In this document: one piece after another, positions 12,460 through 24,830 of the stretch
Layout: each line of letters begins with the position of its first letter
Position numbering within the stretch: position 1 is the stretch's first letter
Assembly: GCA_011009095.1 (NCBI GenBank)
Contig: VTPC01004760.1
Coordinates: 59,521-123,520, forward strand
From: Ignelater luminosus
Taxonomy: Eukaryota > Arthropoda > Insecta > Coleoptera > Elateridae
DNA length: 64,000 nucleotides
Reading direction: 5' to 3'
The notes under the pieces: generated by a model
What the model was told of the DNA's origin: nothing
Database searches by the model: none
The model's input: only the letters and a program-made list of their open reading frames with translations
Position numbers and translations under genes: made by a program

Positions 12460-12669
12460 GTTTTGAAGTTTTGCAATTTTCTTTCACTTTTAACAATGTA
12501 TATGTTTCCAAAACTGTAGTGCCGTGCTGTAATCTGTAAAATTTAAATAAAAAACTGATTTTTAGGCTTTATTGTTGATATTTTATAACAGATGTAGAAA
12601 AACAGATCCCGAATTATCCCGACATAACTTTGATAATCATTTATTTGCTATTATTCTCTCTTTTGATAA

Positions 12670-13262
12670 ATGTGGGAATCATCTGCTAAAGCGTGCACAA
12701 TTGTGCACAAAGATATAGAAAATTTTGATTGTCCTGGACGTTATTCGGCAATTCAGAAACGTTCGAGTACTGAGAAAGCGTCGAAATCGGATTGTAAAAG
12801 TAAACCGGCAGATCTAAAGCTAACTAAAAAGATCGAGGCACAGTTTACCTTAAACTCCGATATATCTGTCCCAGACGTGGCCAAAAGACTGAATTGCTTC
12901 ATTTGCTGACCAGAAGGTCAAAACGCAATTTTAAACCCATCAAGCCAAGCTAGCTCTGTTGCAAGATGCTGGAGAGAAACAGTGGACAAAGACCTGATGA
13001 GAAAGCTGTACGGTAGCTTATTCGGGATTTCTGTTGTAGAATGTTTCAACGCAAAGGGATCCGATGGCAATTCCGATTGAAAGAATGTAGAAACAAGTCA
13101 TCAAATTTTGTACCTTTCCTCTTAAGAGATCTGTACATGTAGCCGGCAACCTGACTCTTTTATCACGAGAAAAATAAATTAAAATATCACAAAGAAAGGA
13201 AAAAAAAGCACGAATTAAAGTGATTGTGAAATAATAATAAAAAGTCTAAATTCTTCACAACT

Positions 13263-13300
<38 letters not shown>

Positions 13301-13385
13301 GGTATGAGTTTTTCCATCTATAGACCTTAGTAGCAAAACGAAACAACTGTTTGTAAATTTATACCCATTTGGTATATTACTTTGT
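12670..13385 (+). pseudogene. Tc1/mariner-superfamily transposase relic, copy A
   Basis: The frame at 12670-12909 resembles the N-terminal DNA-binding half of an insect Tc1/mariner-type transposase: a KRSS-containing region, then KLTKKIEAQFTLNSDISVPDVAKRLNC, which fits the helix-turn-helix (LxxKxxxxxxISxRxxAxKxNCS). After a stop, 13040-13130 matches the copy at 60 kb (shared NSD...KNVETSH block; shared bases GTAGAAACAAGTCA at 13089). The stretch 13300-13385 matches 60504-60600, including a shared run ending TTTGGTATATTA. Most of the catalytic half is missing, replaced in part by the CT microsatellite. Boundaries are approximate. Confidence 0.55.
13264..13299. repeat. CT dinucleotide microsatellite, 18 units
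   Basis: An uninterrupted run of CT (GA on the other strand), 36 bases. It lies inside the transposase relic of 12670-13385, close to where that relic's catalytic region is missing. Confidence 0.97.
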
Positions 13386-15227
13386 TGTCTTACATTTTTT
13401 GTTCTTTATGTTAACAAAAAGTTCTGAAGTCAGTGTTTTGTAATTTAGTTAAAATTTTATTAAGAAGTAAACTTCATACTCGATATCAATTGTAAAAACA
13501 AAGATAAACAAAAAGCTACTTAAAGATCCAGCATTATGTAATAACCTAAGGCCCTCCCTAGTTAACAACGGGTACTGCATAAAAGAATGTCTCATAGCAT
13601 TTATTGAAGTTTTTGGCATTAGAGAAGTAAACATAAGACTTTGAGAAGCTGCTTCTCAAATTAACATTTTTTTCTATAAAGTCCTTAGCCTGATAAAGCC
13701 CTTATGGGGATTTTTTTGTTTTATTCAGAAGAAGAAAAAAGAAGAAATAAGGCGTTGCGTCCAAAGTTCATTAGACGTCAAAAGACCAACTCATAACTAA
13801 TTTCTGTAACAAAAACATCTAAGGTGTCAGCAATGAACAGAAAGAGAAATCAGTTTTATTGTTCACTTAGATTTTGTGATGAAGCCAATTTAGCTTATGA
13901 TTTACTTAGAATGAACTTTGAATTGTAAGTGTGACACACTCTTCTCTTGAGGATTCTGACAACTAGCATGGAAGTGTAACACACCACACCCTTTAGCTTT
14001 CTTTAAAGTACCTAACTATTCTTCCACTTCTTCATCGGTTTCCAGCCTGTATATATCTTCAAAAAGTTTTCTCTGCTACGACCACATCGATAGAAATGGT
14101 TATCAAATAACCCTTTACTTTTGTTGTTGCCAACATTTTGATTTATTTGAAGGTTCTATAACTCAAAAACGATTAATCTGATACACAGGTATACAAGAAT
14201 TTTTGTTAAACAAAGAAGTCAGCTTTATTTTTATTTTATTTAAAATCTTCACATAGAGATTTATATTTAGAAATGTACTCTCATACATTTAGGTTGATAA
14301 AGAAAAAATGAAGAACGTGATGAAAATGATACTAAAACGAAGAGAGAATTGTTGAACTGTTGACTAAAATTCTCAGTTTTGCATACTTTTTTATTTAATT
14401 TGATTTCTACTTCTAACCGTTATTTTCCCACATCATATAATCTATTACTCTCCACACCATGATATAAAAGGTTCGAAAACTCATATCAGTCTTCCTTTTA
14501 AATCTGAGCTAGTGGAATTGAAACATATTTGCTAGAGAAGCGAAAACGAGCGTGCTTAAAAGCAAAAATGGCCTTTTTTAGCCCAACCCCTTTTCTATTT
14601 TTCTTGGACATATGATCCCTTTGGAACCCAATAGGGACCATACATCATCATGCCTTTCCTCGAAGAGTTCAAATATGGGCACTTTATACCTTGGGGGACT
14701 TTTCGACATTGAGCCCATAGGTGTGCTTCAAACTCAGAATATATTATTTGAAGTAGAAATTGAAAAACAAAAATCAAAATATAGAACAAGAAAATATTAT
14801 CAGAACTGTAATATTATTCACAATAATTTAGAGTTCGATAAATGGAGAAATTAACGAATCTTTAAAATTTTGCAGCAAAGATTTATGACCTAATTATGCT
14901 TGCTAATTTTACTTAACGTTTTTAGTTTTTATTCAATTAGAATGCCTAAATATCACACTGTGCGGCGTTAGTTACAACTACCAAACTATTCTGATCTAAC
15001 TTTACTACATAAGTAAAATTGGATCTTGATCCCGTGTTTTGGCCTCTTGAGAAACTTCCTTACTATTTTATTTCTGTAATTTTCTCCAAACAAAACCGAA
15101 AAGGTTCAAAACAATGAATTTGTACTGACAATCAATTTTGCCCCTTTTTAATTGTGACCAAAGATTATTTACAATAACGAATATTTTGAGCCGATTTCAA
15201 AGTAGTTGAAATGGTAATCTACATATG
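13386..15227. other. AT-rich stretch, nothing recognised
   Basis: No recognisable coding sequence or repeat. The frames at 14595-14789 and 14612-14854 lie on opposite strands of the same bases and neither resembles a known family. Confidence 0.4.
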
Positions 15228-15229
15228 TA

Positions 15230-15257
15230 CGAGGGTGGCCTGAAAAGTTTCCGACCT
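15230..15257. repeat. Family 1 mariner terminal inverted repeat, 3' side of the gene
   Basis: Starts CGAGGGTGGCCTGAAAAG; pairs with 16486-16513 with one mismatch. Confidence 0.96.
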
Positions 15258-15294
15258 AACAAAGATACAAGACATTTTTTCTGAAAATTTTTTT

Positions 15295-16335
15295 TTATTT
15301 TTCAACATAGTCTCCTTGTAACTCTACACACTTCTCCCAGCGATGCTCCCATCTCTGTAACCCGTCCAAATAGTACTCGGCATTTTTCTCTGCAAAATAA
15401 TTGTTCACGAAGGTGATTGCCTCTTCATTTGACGAAAATCTTTGTCCTCCGAGCGCAATGTTTAGATGAGGGAACAAAAAGAAGTCGCTTGGGGCTAGAT
15501 CTGGTGAGTAAGGCGGATGGTCAAGCAGTTCAAACCGTAATTCGTGGATTTTCGCCATGGCAACCGCTGAGGTGTGAGACGGTGCGTTGTCTTGGTGAAA
15601 CAGGATTTTCTTTTTCTGCAAATGTGGCCGTGTTTTCGCAAGTTCTGCCTTCAGCTTGTCAAATAATGATGCATAGTATGCTCCTGTAATGGTTTTTCCT
15701 TTTTGAAGATAATCGATTAAAATAACTCCATGACTATCCCAAAAAACAGTCGCCATCACTTTCCCAGCCGAAAAAACAGTTTTTGCTTTTTTTGGAGCCG
15801 GTTCCCCCTTTGCAGTCCACTGCTTGAACTGTATTTTTGTTTCGGGCGTATAATAATGTATCCAAGTTTCATCTACAGTAATTAATCGGCGCCAAAACTC
15901 GGATTTATTTCGCCTAAACTGCGCCAAAAGAGCGTTGGAAATATTCATTCGAACACGGTTTTGGTCTAACGTGAGCAAACGCGGCACCCAACGCGCGGAC
16001 AGCTTTCTCATGCCTAAATGTTGATTTAATATGTGACAAACACGTTCTTTTGACATGTTCATAACCTCTCTCACTTTAATTCGGCGGTCGTCTAGCACCA
16101 TTTGGTGAACTTTGGCGATGTTTTCGTCGGTAGTTGCAGTTTTTGGACGTCCCGAACGTTCATCGTCTCCCAAGCTCTTACGGCCACGTTTAAATTCAGC
16201 AGCCCAAAATTTCACTGTGATAAATGATGGTGCAGAGTCCCCATACACAGAATCCAACTCATCTTTTATTTGCGAAGGCGTATTGCCTTTCAAAAACAAA
16301 TATTTAATGACAGCTCGATACTCGATTTTGTCCAT
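15295..16335 (-). CDS. Mariner transposase, intact, DD34D
   Basis: Cut-and-paste transposase that binds the terminal repeats and moves the element to a TA site, acting in the nucleus. The frame is open further upstream to a GTG at 16353, but the ATG at 16335 (MDKIEYRAVIKYLF) is the proper eukaryotic start and gives 346 residues, the usual mariner length. Residues about 1-110 hold two helix-turn-helix units, with the GRP hook (RSGRPK) near 62-65. WVPRLL (near 116-121) corresponds to the WVPHEL signature. Catalytic residues are Asp155 (TVDETWIHYY), Asp249 (FHQDNAPSH) and Asp284 (YSPDLAPSDFFLF). Exactly 34 residues separate the last two, so this is DD34D, and the positions match those I recall for Mos1. 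The C-terminus is normal (WEKCVELQGDYVEK). No stop or frameshift is present. Activity is inferred, not shown. Confidence 0.95.
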   Translation of the reverse strand: MDKIEYRAVIKYLFLKGNTPSQIKDELDSVYGDSAPSFITVKFWAAEFKRGRKSLGDDERSGRPKTATTDENIAKVHQMVLDDRRIKVREVMNMSKERVCHILNQHLGMRKLSARWVPRLLTLDQNRVRMNISNALLAQFRRNKSEFWRRLITVDETWIHYYTPETKIQFKQWTAKGEPAPKKAKTVFSAGKVMATVFWDSHGVILIDYLQKGKTITGAYYASLFDKLKAELAKTRPHLQKKKILFHQDNAPSHTSAVAMAKIHELRFELLDHPPYSPDLAPSDFFLFPHLNIALGGQRFSSNEEAITFVNNYFAEKNAEYYLDGLQRWEHRWEKCVELQGDYVEK

Positions 16336-16485
16336 TTTCACAAAAAAACTCACATCAACTCACTCAAACGACTGTTACATAAAAACTGCGCGTCCAAAAT
16401 GGCTGAAACTTTGGTGAGTAACTGTCAACAGATGAACAACGAAATTCAGTAGCTTTTATTTACGAGTACTGCCATCTTCACGTTG

Positions 16486-16513
16486 AGGTCGGAAACTTTT
16501 CAGACCACCCTCG
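16486..16513. repeat. Family 1 mariner terminal inverted repeat, 5' side of the gene
   Basis: Ends CCACCCTCG, followed by the TA duplication; one mismatch to 15230-15257. Confidence 0.96.
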
Positions 16514-16515
16514 TA

Positions 16516-17149
16516 TTAGGCTGACAACAAACAGGTAAAACAATCAAAAATGACAATTTTGAAGAGAAGAACACTGCACTGGAGCTATTAAATCTGGTTT
16601 GATCTGTACAAGATAAGTCGGCTCTATTTACACCACAACTCAGAAGCTACAACATAAAGACCCGGCTTTTATGCATCATTAGCAAAATAAACACTTGTGC
16701 ATTGCTGATGCGGGTGCATGACCTACATTAGCACATAGACAAATTATTACGAATTTTTTTATCAATCTTGGATTAAGACATATTTAAACGATTACTGCAG
16801 TTACAAGATTAATCAGTAAGTGCACTTGAGAATTGATTATATTGTGATTCAACATTCTATGAACAGATACAAAAAAATTCCCTCATTTTTTGCATATCGT
16901 GTAGTTAAGTGTCTCGTACGGGAGATTGTAACTATATTGGAAACATTACCGTAAATATTTGATGACAATTATTTATGCACGCTCTGTACGTATGGGAATC
17001 CAATGCAATTACATTAACTTTACGATTGTGCAAACATTAAAGGATAGGTTTGATTTGTAAATTAACCTGCAACTAACTCGTTTGACAGAGGTGGATAATA
17101 TTTCACACCTGATTTAAATTTCCATTTTATAATCAACCCTAACTACCAT
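16516..17149. other. Unassigned AT-rich flank of the mariner
   Basis: No gene or repeat recognised. Confidence 0.4.
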
Positions 17150-17650
17150 TAGAGTCTTGATCTTCTCAAGTGGGGCCATATCAGCCCGAAATACGAATGC
17201 GAGTTAAAACATATTGCCCGAAAAAGGGAGCGAAGTTGTTCAGTGTGCTTACCCCGGAAATGTTCATTTCATGAAGTAACATGTTTCGTTATAAAACGTT
17301 CAAATATCGCAATATTTCCAACGTCTTTTTCTGCCACGTCATACAAAACTGTCGTTTTAAGGCTTCACAGTAGTTTCCGTCCGATTTCGTCCTATGCTGG
17401 CGTTCATGTAAAATTTTCCTTTTTCATCGCGCACCATCGCATCATCGCCGCGACGGCATTTCTATTTTATACGTTTTTCCATTTCACAGCCATTGAAATG
17501 GGCAATCTACTTGTTTAGTATTGAAGCGTTATACATATACCACTCTCCCGTTCAGTCAGTGTCGGAGTAGCTCGACTGTGCTACAAATCCTCTAAATTGC
17601 AAATTGCAGACGCTTCTAGAAATTAATCCGTCATGCCTTAATGTTAACCA
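17150..17650. promoter_or_regulatory. GC-richer segment, candidate conserved non-coding element
   Basis: Higher G+C and several CG words (for example near 17430-17460) compared with flanks. The 91-codon frame at 17243-17518 begins with GTG and shows no recognisable family. A regulatory element is one explanation; a decayed repeat is another. Confidence 0.2.
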
Positions 17651-20600
17651 ACTATACTAGATAAGTTTTGGTAACATATGTGTGTATGGTATAATTTAAG
17701 TTCTTGTTTTAGTTTAGATCTTACGTAATATGAAATTTGTCATTGATGTTTACCCGCAGCTTTTGTGATTCTGGAAAATCATACACTAAATGACTTTTCA
17801 TACATATATTAAAATCTGAGATTTTCCTTGATGATAAAGCTGTAGTTTACACACCTTTGTGTACTATTAAACTGAAGATGCTTTACGATTTAAATTAAGT
17901 TTATGAAATCTCACCAAGCGTATATTAAATGAAAGTTCCTTAATACAATTCAAATAATGCATAATTCATTATTGACGAGATGTTTGTTGAGTACTTAGCA
18001 AAACAAAAAGAAAGATGTGTACTGAACATGAAAAACAAAATCTACTGCAAGCTCGGGTGCACAATTAAATTTGAGCTTCCAGCAAAAATCTGTATTCTGA
18101 GTTATAAAATGTTTTTGTACCTATTAGTGAGAGCCTTAAAATTTGTTTCTTTAACAGATTTTACCATAAATTCCAATTCCCTGTCAACAAGAGTAGATCC
18201 AACTCTTTTTTATCTTCCATTTTACTAAATTATTATCATTCTGGTTTCTCATCATCCATGAAACTTTACTAAATAGTTAAAACTGTGTAATAATCTTTCG
18301 TTGTTGTTTAAGAAGGCTTTGTACATAAAACCGCAGCTTGTAGCTTATCTTATTTCTCGTTGTGAAAACCTATTCTTGTAGTAATTTGTACTTTCGATTT
18401 TTGCCAAGCAATTTTTTTGAATCGGCTTAGCTTAAAAGTATAGAAACTGGAGGCAGAGTTAGGTGACAAGACTGTACCAATAATAAACTCTTGGAAGAAT
18501 CTGTTTAATATCAAGAAACAGTGCTTGTTTTAAGTATAAATTTGTTCAACATGAAGAAAAATAAAACAAACTTATATTCGGTGAATTAAACTCCAACTAG
18601 ACCAATAGAAAAAACATCAAGTAATCTAATTTTATATTTCCCGAAGGGAATGTTGTAGTAGTAATGGTTAATCGGTTAGGACTGTCAATTTGCGGTTGTG
18701 CTCGTGGCTATGCTTAAAGCAGTGACGCATACTAGTAGATGGAAACACCTTTACGACGCAAAAGAACATACTCATAGGCGCGACAGTTCGTCTTGCTCAA
18801 AGATAATAAAATCAGCTTTGCAGATCATTTGGACAGTGAAGCGACAGCGTAAGATATGTTCCAGCTTAGAAAGTAGACTTCACTACGTCTCTTGACAACG
18901 GAGGAAAAAATTTTAAATTTCTTTCTTCTTTGGGACATCTAAAGTTTTGCACTGCTCACTGTTTAAGTGACCTGCTGCAGATGGTCCTTTCCTTGGAATC
19001 CTGTACTTATGTAACAAATTCGTAAATGCTGAACTAGGTTTAGACAATAACTCGTCCCTCTGCCTTACGTAACGGTAAAGATGATGATAGCAAGGTAAGT
19101 GACAGATGACGAATGTCTGTTGAATTGAGTCCTTCCGCTATGGTCTATGGTTTTGAGACGTTATGCAGAGTGTATCTCCTACAATAAGTACAATAAAATG
19201 AGCTTCAGAATTAGGCACTATAAAGATTACAATAGCTTTGAAAAACCAAAAAGGTTTCAAATTAGTACTAGATGTCATCCTTTAATGACAAGTTTACAAT
19301 GCGTGCTGAACCACAGAAGCTACTACTACATAGAATTAAATTTTAAAAAGGAGTACAATAAAGCCAAAAGGCGTTTGCTTATTGCTCCTAATGATTGTAG
19401 ATTTCATTTATTTGTATGTGCTCCGTTAACGCACAAAATGACTAAATAGTCAAAACTTTTCAAATCCTGCTTGGAAAAAATTGAAATAAAAATACTTTTT
19501 CAGCAACAGGATTTAATGCTACCTACATCTGCATTCGCGTTTAGATATGGCTTAACAAGAAAGAAAAGGCCAGAGTATAATAATCCTTTTCCTTTAATTT
19601 TTTTGTTTGGAATAGTTTGGTTTTTTGAGACTTATTTGATCTTGAAAAGGCACCTAAATGGTCAAACTAATTTAATTTTGCCATATTTTCTGACATCGAC
19701 AAGATTATGAATCATGGATCGCTGAGGAATGCACGTTTTTTAAATAGCATCACGGATTCTCTTCAGTGCATTTCATTGAGTTTACAGTAAATGCTCAGAA
19801 ACGTGCAAAAGAAAAGAATTGCCCAGAGCGAACAGTTTACATTATAAATTTGTTGCACTAAGTTTGATGATATCATTCGTTTGATACTCATAAGAACATG
19901 ATTTTGCTAGGGGTTGTAACTGACGCAATGGTATGGTATGCGCATTATTATTTTATATCTTTATAGACACAAATTGAGATCAACAAGTTTCAAATTTTAA
20001 CTAATCAGCTTCACAATGAGGTTAGATTAGTCTGAATTTGAAGTTGATTGGTTCCAATTTTAGCTTCAAAAGGTGTAGGTCAAAACGTAAATATTTTTTA
20101 GAAGATCAAGATTGAATCTGTCCCTCACTTTTGGTTTTTAACTTATTTGGCCTCAAGGAAGACAACAAACTAAAAGTTTCATTTTATTGTAAATAATTGT
20201 TTTAAATGTCCAACTTTTAAACTCAGTTAGAAGAGAGAGAAAGTAATATCAATTACGTAGTTTGATCTCTCTGTTGCCACGTCAATGCGCCTAGTCACCA
20301 GTGCAGCTATAGCAAGTTGCTTCATTTGTAGGTCCTTGCGTCAGATCTGCTAATTTGGCAACTTGATACTTTTTCTAACTACAGTCTATGACTTTTTACT
20401 GGTAAATCAATTATTTTCAGGTAAATTTTCCTACGTTGTCTTTTGATAGACTCATCGAAATCTTATTCTTCTATCTGTTCCGATCATTCTGCTACTATAC
20501 AAAAAATACTTCTAATACTCCTGATATCTGTTTAAAAAATCCTCATCTTAGGCATGTGCCTATACGATTAGACTCAATTTCGTCAAGTCAGAAGAATGTT

Positions 20601-22689
20601 AAGGAATTTTAAAAAATAGTATTGGAGTTCATAATTAGTTACGGACTTTGATTTTGAGACATTAAGATTGAAACAGTTTTTTTTGGGAATACAGTTAATT
20701 TCTTTAGACAAACCGTACCAAATGCCCAGTAGAGTATGTTGTTATCCCATGACCAAGAAAATTCTAAACTTGTCTATTGGGTAATCTGCATAACTTAGAA
20801 AATTCGATTTGGCACTTTTGGCTCATTTGAACAATTTAGTGATCTTCAATTACAATTTAATATTTTGTAGGTATGTGATCTGATTGTGAGTCCTCAGATA
20901 TATTTCGTTGATTCTATTTGCTGAAATACTGTAATAAGAAATCAAGTAAATAAAGAAAAAAGTGAAAACAATTTGAATATATAAATACCAAGTAGATATC
21001 AAAATCAGAAAAAATCTATTCTGCAAAACTATTTGTCGGAAACTATGTGCAGCTGGAAATTCTCTTTTAATTTTAAAAAAAGCATTAAAAGATGACGAAA
21101 ACTGAAAATAAGAAAAGAGCAAACAAAGTCCGACTGCTCCTACTACTAAGCAGGTTTATTTTGCACGTCAAGTCGTTAAACCGATTTAAGTAGGCCAATT
21201 GGATTATGAACATGGACAAACATACTTCCAAACAGTTAAAAAAATAACATTTTTTAGTTGTTCGACCAGTTTCTCGATCAGTCAGTAGGGTATAATGCAA
21301 TCCATTCTTAATAAAAACATTTCCAAGACAATACAGAAAAAAATCTAATATTTTGGCGATAGTCAATAGAAAGGCTGAGTTAAGAATTTTTGGTTTTAAT
21401 CGTTTCTGCAGTACGACAGAATCTTGCTGATTTTTAGGTTGTTCTTTTTGTTAATTAAGGTACATGCCAAAACTCAATGCAGTTTTTGGAGACGCAGAGC
21501 GAACATGTGCGATAGAAAAGTACGTTCATATAGAGTGTTCAATTATTTCGTAATGCAAAATAATTACGCGAAACATTTTGGATGCAAGTAGTTTAGACTT
21601 GGTGTAATGTTTTAAAGTTGCATTAATTATCCCATCTTCCGACGATTGTTTCGCCCTTGCTATGGATTCACAGTAGTTATGTATAATCAAAGTTCCAATT
21701 GCAAAATAATGTTAAATACAAGTACAAAATTGATTTCTTGACTACACTATATCTTGGTTGCCTCTGTTACTAACAAAATAAGTAATTGTTAGGATCGTCC
21801 CTTCTTATTGGTATGTCTCTACATTACATTTTGTGTTTCATGTAATTTTTCACTCTGCAGTTAATTTTTTGAATGCAACTAATTATTTACACAGAAATAA
21901 AGGAAATTAGATTATATAAAAAATAAAGCTTTTATTTAATTGTATACTTTTAATATAAAGTATAATTAGGCACGAGAAAAAAATTGAAAACTAAATTTTC
22001 CCTGTCAATTTATTTTTATAAAACCGACAGCATTAAGATATCATTTTCCAACTCAATTTTGTCACATTTTTCAAGTCTATATATCCTCTTTCATTTCTGA
22101 CATTTGTCATCATACACTTGAATAAATGTTGGAAAATTATGCAAATTGAGAACGAAATTTGAATGAGATAAAGACAGGAAAAAAAAGAAAAAACCAGAAA
22201 AATTCCAGTAAAATTTGTTTCTACTTTGTGCAACAAAAAAAGAAAAAAATTATTAGACCAAAAAAGGAGTAGATAAAAGAATGAAAATTGGTAAACGTTA
22301 GCTAACGAAATTGCTATTGCAATTCATTTTAAAGCTGCCGACGCCTATTTTTGGTTCAGAAAGGAGAGAGAGTAAAATGGATTCGCGGAGGATGCTCGAC
22401 GAATTCCTAAATTAATACATTCCAGAAGGTATTAAATCAATTTGCCATCTTTGTTTTAACATTAAAAGTACGTTTTCGTTATTCAACTTTTGATCATTAT
22501 TTTAATTTTGCCTCGTTTTACCGATAAAGAACTTTAGATTTAATTACTTCGTTAAATTGATTTAATGAATGTCATAGGGCGGAAGGCATATCCATTTTAA
22601 TATCGAAGTCAAGAATTTTTTTAATCAATTTTATTTATAATTAGCCAAACTTTAAGATTACTTCCTAAAATATTTCATTTTACATAATT
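17651..22689. other. Long AT-rich stretch, nothing recognised
   Basis: About 5 kb with many short chance frames. Near 19140 the plus strand reads PLWSMVLRRYAE, faintly like the LYGxETW block after an RT, but no other block supports it. No RNA gene seen. Confidence 0.4.
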
Positions 22690-23399
22690 ATACAGGGTGT
22701 CTTAATTTATATTACACTACTATATTATTTAATAATTAAATCTTTATTCCCGAAGAATTTTACATAATAATTTCAAGCTTAAAACGAATTTAAAAAATAC
22801 ATTAAGAAGTAAACCAGAAAATTTTGACAAACTTTACCGTTTTAATAAACGCCAACAATGTAATGTTATGCAGCAAATGCAGAGTTAATCTTGACTTATC
22901 TGAGAAGACTGTTGTTTGAGCTTTACAAATATGTAAAGATATTCCGGTGCTAAACATACCAAAAAGTATGTAATTTAAAAATCAAAATTAAAAATATTTC
23001 ATTTGATAATAATGAAAAATTTCATCTGCTTCAAATTGTATTTTGTTGAACAACAATTAAGAAATTTCAATTTCAGTTTTTTGCCTGTTACTAGAATTAC
23101 TGCTAAGATTACTTTTTCCCTTTTCACAAGCGTTAAAGTAAACTAAATTTTAACTGATTTTCGAAGAAGTAAGAATAATTTAAATTTACTTCTAATCCGT
23201 CTTACATTTTTCTTTTGTATGAAATAGTCTTAATTGATAGCAAGCAATTTTCTCGTACGTAATAGGCAAGTTTCTTAATCTTTTAGATATTCCTCAAGTT
23301 TGCAAAAGAATATTTACCTAAATATGTAGTTTATCAAACAAGTTATATATAGAGTGGTTCATAACAAAACTCATTATATTAAAGGCAACAGTAAGTTCT
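22690..23399. other. AT-rich sequence opening with a transposon-end-like word
   Basis: TATACAGGGTGTCTTAA starts at about 22690. ACAGGGTGT-type words recur in this window and, from memory, form the ends of many insect Tc1/mariner-type elements. It could be one end of the element carrying the transposase relic at 23400-23900. No matching opposite end was found. Confidence 0.25.
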
Positions 23400-23900
23400 A
23401 AATATTGAAATCTCGCCGGATAATTTTATAATGAGAACTTTTGGTAAGTTCTGGAGGAAAATTCGAAAACATTGTAATGAAGATTTGCTTTTATGCAACA
23501 TCGATCACAACATATTGAATTCCCATCAGTAATTCTTATTCAGTAACTAAACCTCACCAAATGTACATTATTGTATACCAAGGCATATTGTGTAGCCTAT
23601 TGAAAAACAGCTCTAGTAATATGGAATCTTTCCTAAATGGCAGATGATATTTACACAACTCAAATCTGGGCCTCTTAGAGGCCAAGTTGTCAAACCGTCA
23701 CGACCAATCCATCAGTCTGGAAATTTGATATTCAGCCATTCTTGTGTTTGAATGCCCCAATGAATTCGAGTTTTAGCTTTGCTATCTCTAAGATTTTAAG
23801 CAATACGGTCAATTAGATTGAAACGAAGGTGATGGTTTGCAGAATAACCCCAAACGCAACCTCCTCATTATTCGAAACTTTTTAAATCAATGTAATTCTT
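23400..23900 (-). pseudogene. Tc1/mariner-superfamily transposase relic (WIGRxGP type), copy 1
   Basis: On the minus strand, 23730-23640 reads FQTDGLVVTVWQLGL in one frame and WIGRDG, WPLRGPDLS in the others. Together these correspond to the FPxRWIGRGGPxxWPPRSPDLTPLDFFLWG block of a transposase family common in insects. The last Asp of the catalytic triad is the one in PDL. Upstream (near 23870) is AFGVIL, similar to the preceding WxGI block. Downstream it decays, with CLGI and similar traces. Several frameshifts. A second relic of the family lies at 57637-57840 on the other strand. Confidence 0.7.
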
Positions 23901-24609
23901 CTACAGTTTTGGTTGATTTTCTTTTTTTATAAAAGGTTTAAATAGTTCACAGCCTATACTGCCCATGTTTTCATTTTGTGTCTACGCATTTGAGTCAGCT
24001 ACTCTTAAAGTTGACTATCCTACTACGTACTACGCCTGTTGATATAGTCTGTAAAACCACTAAAACTGAGCCTTTTTGCTTTTTCCATAACCATGGTGTG
24101 TACTCAATGAGATACGTTGTGAAGAAAAATCAAGAAGAGGCAATTAGTGGCAGCGTTGCGTTGCGGATGATTATTGACTTAGAAATAAAAGTCGAATTCA
24201 AAACAACTTTCTCACTTGCGCTTATGAAATGCCACGAAAGGTCTAGGTCTAGAAAAATATACAGAAAGACTTATAGTATTCAGAAAACTGTTGAAGTGTA
24301 GCACTATTCGTCACTACAAGTTTTAAACATTTTTTACTACAAATGTTTTCCCTTTTCTGCTAATAGGTAGAGTTAGCCGACGCGAGACAGTGTTTAGTAG
24401 CTTGGAATAGAGGCGCCCGTAAGGGTATTTGATACAAAAAATTGCTCAAAATTATTTTATGCATCTTTACTTATATTCAGGAAAAAAACAACAGCACAAA
24501 TTAAAAAAGCTACGTTTAAAGCTAATATCAATGTTATTCCGAAAGCCAGTTCTATTCTTACTGTGTGAATCTCAATCAATATGTTTCACACTTTTATCCT
24601 CGTCCACAT
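23901..24609. other. Unassigned
   Basis: Plus-strand frames at 23978-24301 and 24429-24713 are unrecognised; the latter overlaps the hAT-like relic on the other strand. Confidence 0.3.
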
Positions 24610-24830
24610 TTAACATTTCAATAGTTTCTGGTGAAAATAGCTTTGTTTTCTTTTTGAGTAAGGCCTCAAGCCTGTTAGTAAAAGATCTGATCGCAGGGAT
24701 AGTCTATTCATAATGTCTTTATTGCAAGTTTCTATGAAAAACCCTAGCCTGTACTGCCGGAAATATTTGTTGCGATTCGCTCTACAAATATCAGGGCATG
24801 GAATACCAGCCATTCAGCCCTACGTACGAT
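24610..24830 (-). pseudogene. Possible hAT-type transposase relic
   Basis: The minus frame contains CRANRNKYFRQYRLGFFIET followed by CNKDIMNRLSLRS. This fits the hAT block RQxxRxNxxxxxxxEYFRxxxxIPFLDxxIxxLxxRF that lies before the dimerisation domain. Only this one block is recognisable, and upstream minus-strand sequence to about 25100 is too decayed to extend it. Alternative: chance similarity. Confidence 0.4.

Larger units (their letters stand above)
15228..16515 (-). mobile_element. Complete mariner transposon (family 1)
   Basis: The element body is 15230-16513 (1,284 bases). It is bounded by 28-base terminal inverted repeats that differ at one position and by the TA target duplication at 15228-15229 and 16514-16515. 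It holds one intact transposase gene on the minus strand. Length, TIR length, TA duplication and a DD34D transposase all match the mariner family. The near-identical ends and undamaged gene suggest a recent insertion. Confidence 0.97.

Noticed and set aside
11943-12519. Long open frames of 139-179 codons on both strands
   Set aside because: They are produced by the 400 N, which contain no stops; no real sequence supports them.
16336-16353. Start of the family 1 transposase at a GTG giving 352 residues
   Set aside because: GTG is not a normal eukaryotic start; the ATG at 16335 matches the start of other mariner transposases and gives the usual length.
19147-19449. 100-codon frame as the end of an RTE-type RT
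   Set aside because: A faint LYGxETW-like start is the only hint; no upstream RT block is present on the plus strand.
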